From: Parahoeflea alexandrii
GTDB taxonomy: Bacteria > Pseudomonadota > Alphaproteobacteria > Rhizobiales > Rhizobiaceae
Length of the DNA: 64,000 bases
Direction of reading: 5' to 3'
Assembly (NCBI RefSeq): GCF_027214025.1
Contig: NZ_JAPWHB010000005.1
Span: forward strand, 134,575 to 198,574
The position numbers and the translations under genes are program-made. Below the pieces are notes generated by a model. It was not told the DNA's origin. It was given only the letters and a program-made list of their open reading frames with translations, and ran no database searches. This document shows, piece after piece, positions 56,572 to 64,000 of this stretch; position 1 is the stretch's first letter; each line of letters starts with the position of its first letter.

Positions 56572-57714
56572 ATGACCGACTTCAACCTGCCCGACGAGGG
56601 CATTTTCATCGGCCGCATCTGGTCGCCCGAGGTTCAGGGACCATCCGTGGTGACGCTTCGCGACGGCAAGATCGTCGACATCACGTCAAAGGCTGCGCCG
56701 ACAGTGCGCGACATCTGCGAGATGGACGATCCCGCAGCTTATGTGCGTGGCGCTGACGGCGTGACGGTTGGCGATCTCGCTTCACTGGCGGCCAATTCCG
56801 GTGACATGGCGAAGCCGCATTTCCTTGCCCCGTGCGATCTCCAGGCGGTCAAGGCCTGCGGTGTCACCTTCGCGTCCTCCATGGTCGAGCGGGTGATCGA
56901 GGAGAAGGCCGCCGGCGACCCGAAGAAGGCGCAGGATATCCGCGCCCGTGTCGGCGACATCATCGGCGGCTCGCTTCGCAACATCAAGGCGGGTTCGGAA
57001 GAGGCCGCCAGGGTGAAGTCGGCGCTGATCGCGGAAGGCATGTGGAGCCAGTATCTCGAGGTCGGCATCGGGCCGGACGCGGAGGTGTTTACCAAGGGGC
57101 AGGTGCTGTCCTCGGTCGGTCCGGGGGCGGAGGTCGGACTGCATCCGGTGTCCAAATGGAACAATCCGGAGCCCGAGATCGTTCTGGCCGTGTCGTCGAA
57201 AGGCCGCATCGTCGGTGCATCGCTCGGCAATGACGTCAACCTGCGCGATGTCGAGGGCCGCTCGGCACTGCTTCTCGGCAAGGCAAAGGACAACAACGCC
57301 AGCTGCGCCATCGGGCCGATGATCCGTCTGTTCCATGACGCTTTCACGCTCGACAACGTCCGCCGGGCCGAACTCGACCTGACGGTGAAGGGGGAGGACG
57401 GTTACGTGCTCAAGGGCCATTCCTCAATGAAGGAGATCAGCCGCGACCCCGCCGATCTGGTCGGACAGACCCTCGGCCGCCATCACCAGTACCCCGACGG
57501 GCTGATGCTTTTTCTCGGCACCCTGTTCGCACCGACCCAGGACCGTGATACGCCGGGCGAGGGATTTACCCACAAGATCGGCGACGTCGTCACCATTTCG
57601 TCGCCCGGGCTTGGCAGTCTTACCAACACGGTGCGGCTGTCGACCCAGTGTCCGGAATGGACATTCGGCGTCGCCTCTTTTATGCGGAACCTCGCCGCAA
57701 GAAATCTTATCTGA
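56572..57714 (+). CDS. FAH-family 2-keto-3-deoxy sugar-acid dehydratase (XylX/KdaD-like)
   Basis: The 380-residue protein belongs to the long FAH-superfamily branch that dehydrates 2-keto-3-deoxypentonates to alpha-ketoglutaric semialdehyde. Segments include ASSMVERVIEEKAAGDP, GSLRNIKAGSEEA, and SKWNNPEPEIVLAVSSKG, with GNDVNLRDVEGRS. The next gene, an alpha-ketoglutaric semialdehyde dehydrogenase, is the expected partner. I use 56572 with GGGGGGATA upstream; the frame to 56461 overlaps the terminator. Confidence 0.87.
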   Translation: MTDFNLPDEGIFIGRIWSPEVQGPSVVTLRDGKIVDITSKAAPTVRDICEMDDPAAYVRGADGVTVGDLASLAANSGDMAKPHFLAPCDLQAVKACGVTFASSMVERVIEEKAAGDPKKAQDIRARVGDIIGGSLRNIKAGSEEAARVKSALIAEGMWSQYLEVGIGPDAEVFTKGQVLSSVGPGAEVGLHPVSKWNNPEPEIVLAVSSKGRIVGASLGNDVNLRDVEGRSALLLGKAKDNNASCAIGPMIRLFHDAFTLDNVRRAELDLTVKGEDGYVLKGHSSMKEISRDPADLVGQTLGRHHQYPDGLMLFLGTLFAPTQDRDTPGEGFTHKIGDVVTISSPGLGSLTNTVRLSTQCPEWTFGVASFMRNLAARNLI

Positions 57715-57726
57715 ACGGAGACCGAT

Positions 57727-59232
57727 ATGCTGACGGGAAAACATCTGATTGCCGGAAACTGGGTTGCAGGTGACGCGACCTTCAAGAGTGAACCGGCGCA
57801 TGGGGATGTCCATGAATTTGCGGTCGGCACGCCGGCCCACGTCGACACGGCGGTAAAGGCGGCCGAGGAGGCTTTCTGGAGCTTCGGCTATTCCTCCCGC
57901 GCCGAACGTGCGGCGCTGCTCAATGCCATCGCCGACGAGATCGAGGCGCGCGGCGCCGAAATCACCGCGATCGGCACCTCGGAAACCGGTCTGCCGGAAG
58001 CCCGCCTCGAAGGCGAGCGCGGCCGCACCACCGGCCAGTTGCGGCTGTTCGCCAGCCACATCGAGAAGGGCGACTATCTCGACCGCCGTCATGACGAGGC
58101 GCTGCCCGATCGCGCGCCGCTGCCGCGCCCCGACCTGCGCATGATGCAGCGCCCGATCGGCCCGGTGGCCGTGTTCGGTGCGTCGAACTTCCCGCTCGCC
58201 TTCTCCACCGCCGGCGGCGACACGGCGGCTGCTCTGGCGGCAGGCTGCCCGGTCGTGGTCAAGGGCCATTCCGCCCATCCCGGCACCGGCGAAATCGTCG
58301 CTCAGGCTGTCGACGCGGCACTCAATAAGCTCGGCATGCATCCCGGCATCTTCTCGCTGATCCAGGGCGGCAAGCGCGACGTCGGCCAGAGCCTTGTCCA
58401 GCACCCGCTGATCAAGGCCGTCGGCTTCACCGGTTCGCTTGCCGGTGGCCGCGCGCTGTTCGACCTCTGCGCCCAGCGCCCCGAGCCGATCCCGTTCTTC
58501 GGCGAACTCGGATCGGTCAACCCGATGTTCCTGCTGCCCGAAGCGGTCAAGGCGCGTGGCGAGGCGATTGCCAAGGGCTGGGCCGGTTCGCTCACCATGG
58601 GCGCCGGGCAGTTCTGCACGAACCCGGGCATCTCGGTGATCATTGACAGCCCGGAGGCCGATGCCTTCGTCGAAGCGGCGACGGCGGCACTCAGCCCCGT
58701 CGGTGCGCAGACCATGCTGACCGACGGCATCGCCCAGGCCTATCGCGCCGGACGCGACCGGGTCGCCGGCGTCACCGGGATCCAGGAACTGCTGACCTCG
58801 ACCTGCGATCTGCGCAACGCCACGCCCTACCTCTTTGCCACCACCGGCAAGGAATGGCTCGACAACGAGATTCTCGGCGAGGAAGTGTTCGGCCCGCTTG
58901 GCCTGATCGTCCGGGTCTCCGATTTCGACGAGATGATGAAGGTCGCGCGCAGCCTGCATGGCCAGCTGACCTGCACCCTGCATCTGGATGCAGGCGACAC
59001 GGCGCATGGCCGGGCGCTGATGCCGGTGCTGGAGCGCAAGGCGGGCAGGGTGCTCGCCAACGGCTTCCCGACCGGCGTCGAGGTGGCCGATTCCATGGTT
59101 CACGGCGGCCCCTATCCGGCGTCGACCAATTTCGGTGCGACCTCGGTCGGCACCCTGTCGATCCGGCGTTTCCTGCGCCCAGTCTGCTACCAGAACATGC
59201 CGGCAGACCTGCTGCCCGACGATTTCAACTGA
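57727..59232 (+). CDS. Alpha-ketoglutaric semialdehyde (2,5-dioxovalerate) dehydrogenase
   Basis: The 501-residue aldehyde dehydrogenase has the catalytic Cys in GAGQFCTNPG, a glutamate in IPFFGELGSVNP, and a nucleotide-binding VKAVGFTGS-like segment. It oxidises alpha-ketoglutaric semialdehyde to 2-oxoglutarate in pentose oxidative routes. It is 12 bases after its partner. With FucD acting on D-arabinonate, this pair would complete D-arabinose catabolism. Confidence 0.92.
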   Translation: MLTGKHLIAGNWVAGDATFKSEPAHGDVHEFAVGTPAHVDTAVKAAEEAFWSFGYSSRAERAALLNAIADEIEARGAEITAIGTSETGLPEARLEGERGRTTGQLRLFASHIEKGDYLDRRHDEALPDRAPLPRPDLRMMQRPIGPVAVFGASNFPLAFSTAGGDTAAALAAGCPVVVKGHSAHPGTGEIVAQAVDAALNKLGMHPGIFSLIQGGKRDVGQSLVQHPLIKAVGFTGSLAGGRALFDLCAQRPEPIPFFGELGSVNPMFLLPEAVKARGEAIAKGWAGSLTMGAGQFCTNPGISVIIDSPEADAFVEAATAALSPVGAQTMLTDGIAQAYRAGRDRVAGVTGIQELLTSTCDLRNATPYLFATTGKEWLDNEILGEEVFGPLGLIVRVSDFDEMMKVARSLHGQLTCTLHLDAGDTAHGRALMPVLERKAGRVLANGFPTGVEVADSMVHGGPYPASTNFGATSVGTLSIRRFLRPVCYQNMPADLLPDDFN

Positions 59233-59261
59233 TCGTCTCGGCACGGAGCCTTTGAAGACAG

Positions 59262-59297
59262 ACCGGCCTCATCCTCATGGATGGGGCCGGTTTTCTT
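59262..59297 (+). terminator. Intrinsic terminator after the semialdehyde dehydrogenase gene
   Basis: A 13-bp stem (59262-59274 with 59279-59291, one G-T wobble) and 4-base loop are followed by TTTCTTT. It closes the plus-strand dehydratase/dehydrogenase unit and lies between convergent genes. Confidence 0.9.
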
Positions 59298-59312
59298 TCG
59301 GCTCCCGGCGGC

Positions 59313-60011
59313 TCAGATCTTCAGCCGCCTGGACAGTTCCGCGCGAAGGTTGACCGTGCCGGAATGGGTGTAGATGCATTCGCCGTGATCCATCAGGGCG
59401 GCGTGATCCGCCACGGCCTCGACCAGGCTCAGATTCTGTTCGACGATCAGAAAGCCGCGGCCCACCGCCTTGGCGCTGTTGATCGCCTCGGCCATCAGCG
59501 CGATGTTTTCCGGCTGCACGCCTTCGGTCGGCTCGTCAAGAATCACCAGCCGCGTGTCTTCGGCCAGCGCCCGGCAAAAGGACAGGATCTTCTTTTCCCC
59601 ACCCGACAGGGTGCCGGCCCTTTGCCCGAGCCGGTCCGGCAGGCGTGGAAACATGGCGAAAAGCTCCCGGTAGCGCTCCAGCGAACGGTCGCTGTGATGC
59701 AGCGTCAGGTTCTCGGCGACGCTCAGCGTATCGAACACCACGCCTTCCTGCGGGGCATAGCCCATGCCCTGCCTGGCACGGCCATGGGCCGGAGCGAAGG
59801 TGAGATCCTCCCCCTCGAAAATGACCTTGCCGGACGCGGGTTTGAGCGCTCCGGTGACAAGCCGCACAAGCGTCGATTTGCCGACGCCGTTGCGGCCGGT
59901 CACGCACAGCGCTTCACCCGCTGCCACCGCAAGCGACATATCGGTGACGATGACGATCTCGCCATAGCCGCCGGTGAGATTTTCGATGGAGAGAAGAGGC
60001 GCGGCACTCAT
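59313..60011 (-). CDS. LivF-type ABC transporter ATPase
   Basis: The 232-residue ATPase has Walker A GRNGVGKST, signature LSGGEKKIL, and Walker B LVILDEPTEGVQP, the LivF pattern. It overlaps the fused LivM-LivG gene by four bases and is the second ATPase half of the transporter. Confidence 0.92.
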   Translation of the reverse strand: MSAAPLLSIENLTGGYGEIVIVTDMSLAVAAGEALCVTGRNGVGKSTLVRLVTGALKPASGKVIFEGEDLTFAPAHGRARQGMGYAPQEGVVFDTLSVAENLTLHHSDRSLERYRELFAMFPRLPDRLGQRAGTLSGGEKKILSFCRALAEDTRLVILDEPTEGVQPENIALMAEAINSAKAVGRGFLIVEQNLSLVEAVADHAALMDHGECIYTHSGTVNLRAELSRRLKI

Positions 60012-61750
60012 TTGCTGCCTCCCGAATAGACGCGGGCGACATCGGCATTGGCGCGGATCTCGGTCATGGTTCCGTTGGCAAGCAGCGCCCCCTGATGCAT
60101 GACGAGAACGTGGTCGGACAGCCGCTCAACCACCTGCATGTCATGTTCGATGATGATGAAGGTGGCCTTTGTCTGCCCGGCAATCGCGGCGATGGCTTCG
60201 ATCATCTGCCGGGTTTCGTCGGTGGACAATCCGGCGCAGGGCTCGTCGAGCAGCACCAGGTCCGGCTCGGCGAGCACGGTCATCGAGAAATCGAGCATCT
60301 GCCGCTGGCCGACAGAGAGCGAGCCCGCAGCCTTGTGGCTCTGCTGAAGAAAGGGAAAGCGAGTTTCCAGCTCGCCAAGCATTTGTGTCGTCAAGCCATA
60401 GGGCCGCATCGAGAACATCTCCACTGTTCCGATGCGGTTTGCCCACAGGGCAATTTCGATGTTCTGGCGCACGCTGAGCTCGGGAAAGATCGAGGGCACC
60501 TGGAACTTGCGGCCGATGCCGTTGCGCGCCGCGATGAAGGGCCGGGTGTTGCCGAGCGAGATGCCGCGCCAGCTGATCTCGCCGCCGCCGAGCGGAAGCC
60601 GTCCGGTGAGCACGTTGAGCGCCGAGGTCTTGCCGGCTCCGTTCGGTCCGATGATGCAGTGAATGCCGCTTCGGGAGATGGAAAAGCTCAGACCATTGAG
60701 GATCCGGACGGGTCCCATGCTGACACCGACAGTGTCGAACCGCAGGTCAGGGGCCACGCGATGCTCTTTGCCCTCCAGCATCGCAGGCGCAATGCGCTTG
60801 TCATGATCATGTCTGCCGCCGCCGAACCGGGATAGTGCGGCTGAAAACAGCCCGCTGATGCCGCCCGGCATCTTCAGCACGACGAGGATGAACACCAGCG
60901 CGACGGCCACTTCCCAGTAGCGGAAGCTGTCGCGCAGGCCTGCCGCCATGAAGCCGATCAGCACCGCGCCGGCGACCGGGCCGATGAGGCCGAAGCGTCC
61001 GCCGACCGCGGTCCAGATCAGGAGTTCCGCCGACAGCACGAAGCCCACCGCCTGCGGCGTGACAATGCCCTGGTGCGGCGCGTAGAGCGCACCCGCCAGC
61101 CCGGCAATGCCGCCGCTGATGGCAAAGGCCGCGGCTTTCAGCATCGATGTGCGGAAACCGAAGAACTGCAGCCGCTCCTCGTTCTCGCGGATGGCGATAA
61201 GCAACTGGCCGAACGGCGCCCGCATCACATGCGCGAGTGCCAGGGTGGAAACGATCAGCACGCCGACGATGACGAAATAGAGCGTCTCGTAGGTATCGAT
61301 GCCGGGCAGACCGGGAATTCCGGTCATGCCGTTGAACCCGCCGGTAATCCCGCTCAGCGAATTGGCAAGCTGAAAGCCGAGCATCGACAGCGCCAGCGTG
61401 ATCAGCGAGAAATAGGGACCGGAACCGGTCTGCCGGTTGAACACCAGCGCGCCGATGAAACCGGCCAGCAGCGCCGGCACCAGGCAGGCGACGGCAAAGG
61501 CTGGAACGAGCATTGCCCAGCCGAGATCCGCCTTCAGCGCGGCGCCCGCGAGATAGGCGCCGATGCCAAAGAACAGCGCCTGCCCGAGCGGCAGGAAGCC
61601 GGCGCGACCCCAACAGAGCGCAATGCCCTGCGCCACCATGCCGTAAAGCAGATAGAGCCCCAGCTGGTAGGCTGTGAAGCTGTCCGAGATCCAGGGGAAC
61701 GCGATCAGCAGCCCGGCGAGCGTGAATTTAGCGGCGCGAGAAAATGCCAT
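60008..61750 (-). CDS. Fused LivM permease-LivG ATPase
   Basis: The 580-residue protein joins a LivM-like permease (about residues 1-300, with GRAGFLPLGQALFFGIGAY and roughly ten hydrophobic segments) to a LivG-like ATPase (about 335-580; Walker A GPNGAGKT, signature LSVGQRQML, Walker B LVLLDEPCAGLS). In the other liv operon of this window these are two genes. Its ATG overlaps the livH gene by 23 bases. Fusion keeps subunits at equal amounts and leaves the LivF ATPase separate. Confidence 0.92.
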   Translation of the reverse strand: MAFSRAAKFTLAGLLIAFPWISDSFTAYQLGLYLLYGMVAQGIALCWGRAGFLPLGQALFFGIGAYLAGAALKADLGWAMLVPAFAVACLVPALLAGFIGALVFNRQTGSGPYFSLITLALSMLGFQLANSLSGITGGFNGMTGIPGLPGIDTYETLYFVIVGVLIVSTLALAHVMRAPFGQLLIAIRENEERLQFFGFRTSMLKAAAFAISGGIAGLAGALYAPHQGIVTPQAVGFVLSAELLIWTAVGGRFGLIGPVAGAVLIGFMAAGLRDSFRYWEVAVALVFILVVLKMPGGISGLFSAALSRFGGGRHDHDKRIAPAMLEGKEHRVAPDLRFDTVGVSMGPVRILNGLSFSISRSGIHCIIGPNGAGKTSALNVLTGRLPLGGGEISWRGISLGNTRPFIAARNGIGRKFQVPSIFPELSVRQNIEIALWANRIGTVEMFSMRPYGLTTQMLGELETRFPFLQQSHKAAGSLSVGQRQMLDFSMTVLAEPDLVLLDEPCAGLSTDETRQMIEAIAAIAGQTKATFIIIEHDMQVVERLSDHVLVMHQGALLANGTMTEIRANADVARVYSGGSK

Positions 61751-62579
61751 CGGGCCTCAACCACAAAAACAGGATGGAGATCGCAAGCACGCCGAGATAT
61801 CCGGCTGTCTTGTCGAAAATCGCGGAGATGATGACGTCTGCGCCGCCGATAATGCTCGATCCGGTGATCAGGCCCTCGATCGTACCGAGCCCGCCCACCA
61901 CCAGGATGAAGAAGGACGACAGCAGGTAATCCAGCCCCATATAGGGTTCGACCCGCACCAGTGGCGCCAGCAGCACGCCCGCCAGGCCAGCGATGGCGAC
62001 GCCGGTGACGAAAGTGGCGCGCGACAGCCGGGCCGTGTTGATGCCGACGGCCGCGGCAAGGTCGGGGTTCTGCACCATCGCCTTGATCCGCGCGCCGGTG
62101 TTGGAGCGCTGGTACCAGACAAACAGGGCGGCAAACATCACGACGATCACCGCCATCAGCACCAGCCGGTAGGCCGGGTAGTCGATGCCCAGCAGGCTGA
62201 CCGTGCCCGGCAGTGATTGGTCGACGCTCTGGTATTCCCGCCCGAAAGTGACCTCGACGCCCTTCCGCATCAGGATCGCGATCCCCCATGTGGCCAGGAA
62301 CGTGTCGAACGGCCGCCGGTAGAGGTGGCGGATCACCGACCACTCCATCAGCCAGCCGAGCGCGCCGCAGACAATCAACGCAAGCGGGATCGCCAGCAGG
62401 AACGGCAGACCGGCCTGCTGCACCGTGAGCGCGCTGTAGGCGCCGAGCATGACGAACTCGCCATGCGCCATGTTCATGACGCCGAGCAGGCCGAACACCA
62501 CCGCAAGCCCCAGGACGATCAGTCCCAGGGTTGCGGTGGAATAGGCGAAATTCAGCCCGTAGGTGACAACGAGATCCAT
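61728..62579 (-). CDS. LivH-type ABC transporter permease
   Basis: The 283-residue permease has about eight hydrophobic segments and GVMNMAHGEFVMLGAYSAL, a LivH signature. It lies 15 bases downstream of the substrate-binding protein gene. Confidence 0.92.
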   Translation of the reverse strand: MDLVVTYGLNFAYSTATLGLIVLGLAVVFGLLGVMNMAHGEFVMLGAYSALTVQQAGLPFLLAIPLALIVCGALGWLMEWSVIRHLYRRPFDTFLATWGIAILMRKGVEVTFGREYQSVDQSLPGTVSLLGIDYPAYRLVLMAVIVVMFAALFVWYQRSNTGARIKAMVQNPDLAAAVGINTARLSRATFVTGVAIAGLAGVLLAPLVRVEPYMGLDYLLSSFFILVVGGLGTIEGLITGSSIIGGADVIISAIFDKTAGYLGVLAISILFLWLRPDGIFSRR

Positions 62580-62594
62580 CGCCTCTGCCGATCC

Positions 62595-63758
62595 TCAGCC
62601 GCAATTGTTGCCGGGATCGACATTGGCGAAGGTCTGCACCACCTTGAAGGCGGTGCCGTCCGCTTCAGCCAGGTAGATGTCCTTGGCGACATGGCGGTTC
62701 GACATCGTCGCCTGACCGCGCGGACCTTCGTAGGTCGTGCCCTCGGCGATGGCATCGATGTCGCTGGCTGACAGCGACTGCGCCTTGCCGGCGAGCGCGC
62801 TCAGGAGCAACACGCCCTCGTAGCAGGATTCACCCAGCGAATTGAGCGCTGCGGCGTCGGCGCCGAACTTCGCGGCATAGGCTTCGGCGAAGGCCGTGGC
62901 GGCCGGCGTGTCGATGGAGGCGAAGTAGCCTGCCGAGGAGTAGAGCCCCTTGGAGTTTTCCGCGCCGATGCCGGCCAGGGTGTTTTCCTCGATCAGCGTG
63001 CCGAGCCGGATGGCGCTGTCGGCAAGCCCGAAGCTGGCAAAGGCCCGGTTGAAGCCGACCGATGCGCCGCCGACCAGCGTGATCAGAACCGCATTGGCGC
63101 CGGTATCCTTGATCTTGGCGAGATTGGAATCGAAATTGTCGGCCGTGAACGGCAGGTATTCCTCGCCTACCACTTCACCACCCGACGCCTCGATGTAGCC
63201 TTTTGCGGCAGCGTTGGTGTCGCGCGGCCAGTTGTAGTCATTGCCGATCAGGTACCACTTGGTGGCGCCCTTTTCCTTGGCCAGCCACGGAATGACCGGT
63301 GCCAGCTGCTGTTCCGGCGTTTCGCCGATGACATAGGTGCCGGCCGCGCATTCTCCGCCTTCATAGACGGGGGTGTAGATGTAAGGCACCTGGCCCTTGA
63401 ACAGATTGGTCAGCGCGCCGCGCACGGCGCTGTCATGCATGCCGATGAAGGCTTCGGCCTTCTCGCCCTTCCACAGTTTCAGCGCGGCCTGCGTGGCGTC
63501 GGCGGGCGGTCCGCCGACATCAACGTACACCGGTTCGATCTGGCGGCCGAGAATGCCGCCGGAGGCGTTGATCTCGTCCACGGCCATCTGCGCGCAGTTC
63601 TGCGAGGACGGGCCGAACAGTCCGGCCGGGCCCGACAGCGGGATCAGGATGCCGACCTTGATCGGACCCGCGGCAAAGGCCGAGGTGATGGCATTGCCTG
63701 AAAGTGCGCCGACGAGGGCGGCACCCAGAGATGATTTGATGAAGTCACGTCTTTTCAT
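62595..63758 (-). CDS. Liv-type ABC transporter substrate-binding protein, possible amide or amino-acid binder
   Basis: The 387-residue binding protein starts with MKRRDFIKSSLGAAL, a Tat-like or Sec signal, ending near SAFA. Segments ILIPLSGPAGLFGPSS and VGGPPADATQAALKLW are typical of peripla_BP_6. An amidase gene precedes it, so it may bind an amide, short peptide or urea-like compound. The start at 63758 fits the signal peptide. Confidence 0.9.
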   Translation of the reverse strand: MKRRDFIKSSLGAALVGALSGNAITSAFAAGPIKVGILIPLSGPAGLFGPSSQNCAQMAVDEINASGGILGRQIEPVYVDVGGPPADATQAALKLWKGEKAEAFIGMHDSAVRGALTNLFKGQVPYIYTPVYEGGECAAGTYVIGETPEQQLAPVIPWLAKEKGATKWYLIGNDYNWPRDTNAAAKGYIEASGGEVVGEEYLPFTADNFDSNLAKIKDTGANAVLITLVGGASVGFNRAFASFGLADSAIRLGTLIEENTLAGIGAENSKGLYSSAGYFASIDTPAATAFAEAYAAKFGADAAALNSLGESCYEGVLLLSALAGKAQSLSASDIDAIAEGTTYEGPRGQATMSNRHVAKDIYLAEADGTAFKVVQTFANVDPGNNCG

Positions 63759-63781
63759 GTTTGTTCCCCGGTTGTTAGGTT

Positions 63782-64000
63782 TCAACGGACTGGCGGTTTC
63801 GCATCGAAGGCGAAGACGGTTTCTATGGCGGCGGCAATGGCGAGCAGCCGGTCGTCGGACAACGCGGGGCCGTCGAGCTCCATGCCCAGCGGCAATCCGT
63901 CCGGACTGAGGCCGGAGGGCAGGCTGATGCCGGGAATCGCGGCATTGCTGCCCGGATCGGTGTTGCGGATGAAGGTCGGGAAGGTCGGAACCCGTTCGCC
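63782..64000 (-). CDS. Amidase, 3' end only (runs off the window)
   Basis: The last 72 residues of a minus-strand gene include [33 protein letters not shown] and [14 protein letters not shown], the C-terminal hallmark of amidase-signature enzymes. The catalytic Ser-Ser-Lys part lies beyond position 64000. Its stop is 23 bases before the transporter binding-protein gene start, and the two are likely co-transcribed. Confidence 0.85.
   Translation of the reverse strand, partial: GERVPTFPTFIRNTDPGSNAAIPGISLPSGLSPDGLPLGMELDGPALSDDRLLAIAAAIETVFAFDAKPPVR

Noticed and set aside
57424-59244. Long minus-strand open frame of 606 codons opposite the semialdehyde dehydrogenase
   Set aside because: It runs antisense to a well-recognised aldehyde dehydrogenase, has no protein family features and reflects GC-rich third positions.

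Overview
The window is GC-rich, densely coded chromosome-type DNA from an alphaproteobacterium, most likely a member of the Rhizobiales (Rhizobiaceae/Phyllobacteriaceae-like). The evidence is the gene set: an frcR-frcBCAK type fructose system, a sitABCD manganese transporter with a Mur-like palindrome, many liv and MalFGK-type ABC importers, an Lrp-controlled arginase/ornithine cyclodeaminase pair, and a rhizobial-style nested palindromic repeat at 51734-51912. I see no tRNA, rRNA, CRISPR, transposase or phage gene. The species is not determined.

Layout. 1-4791: Tat-exported beta carbonic anhydrase, serine hydrolase, DinB-like protein, then a short AT-rich island (about 3290-4320) with one orphan membrane protein, then a DUF983 protein. 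4952-6352: a MocR/GntR-aminotransferase regulator; matching direct repeats lie upstream of it and upstream of the DUF983 gene. 6461-10118: sitABCD. 10228-15363: fructose-type sugar transporter with a divergent ROK regulator and a 33-bp palindrome between them. 15496-21133: complete livHMGF-(small membrane protein)-livJ operon. 21489-31237: a two-armed, divergently transcribed glycan or small-molecule modification cluster (three glycosyltransferases, four methyltransferase-type proteins, radical SAM/SPASM enzyme, NAD-dependent epimerase). 31365-42104: assorted metabolism (an enolase-superfamily enzyme, rpe, purine/allantoate genes, arginine catabolism, an outer-membrane MipA protein).

42349-59232 is the most interesting part. 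It is a sugar-acid catabolic island with an IclR regulator, a MalFGK-type importer and what looks like a full non-phosphorylated L-fucose route: mutarotase, dehydrogenase candidates, lactonase candidate, L-fuconate dehydratase, SDR, and fumarylacetoacetate-hydrolase-fold enzyme. Next to it are a long FAH-family dehydratase and an alpha-ketoglutaric semialdehyde dehydrogenase, which would suit the C5 analogue D-arabinose. Two MaoC-fold paralogues and a CaiB/BaiF CoA-transferase are embedded in the same regulon and have no role in the textbook pathway. A shared 16-bp motif precedes the MaoC-CoA-transferase pair and the lactonase gene, and a 10-bp inverted pair flanks the IclR/importer intergenic region, so these units are probably one regulon.

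59313-64000: a second liv-type importer in which the permease LivM and the ATPase LivG are fused into one polypeptide; it is followed upstream by the 3' end of an amidase gene, so the substrate may be an amide or amino-acid derivative.
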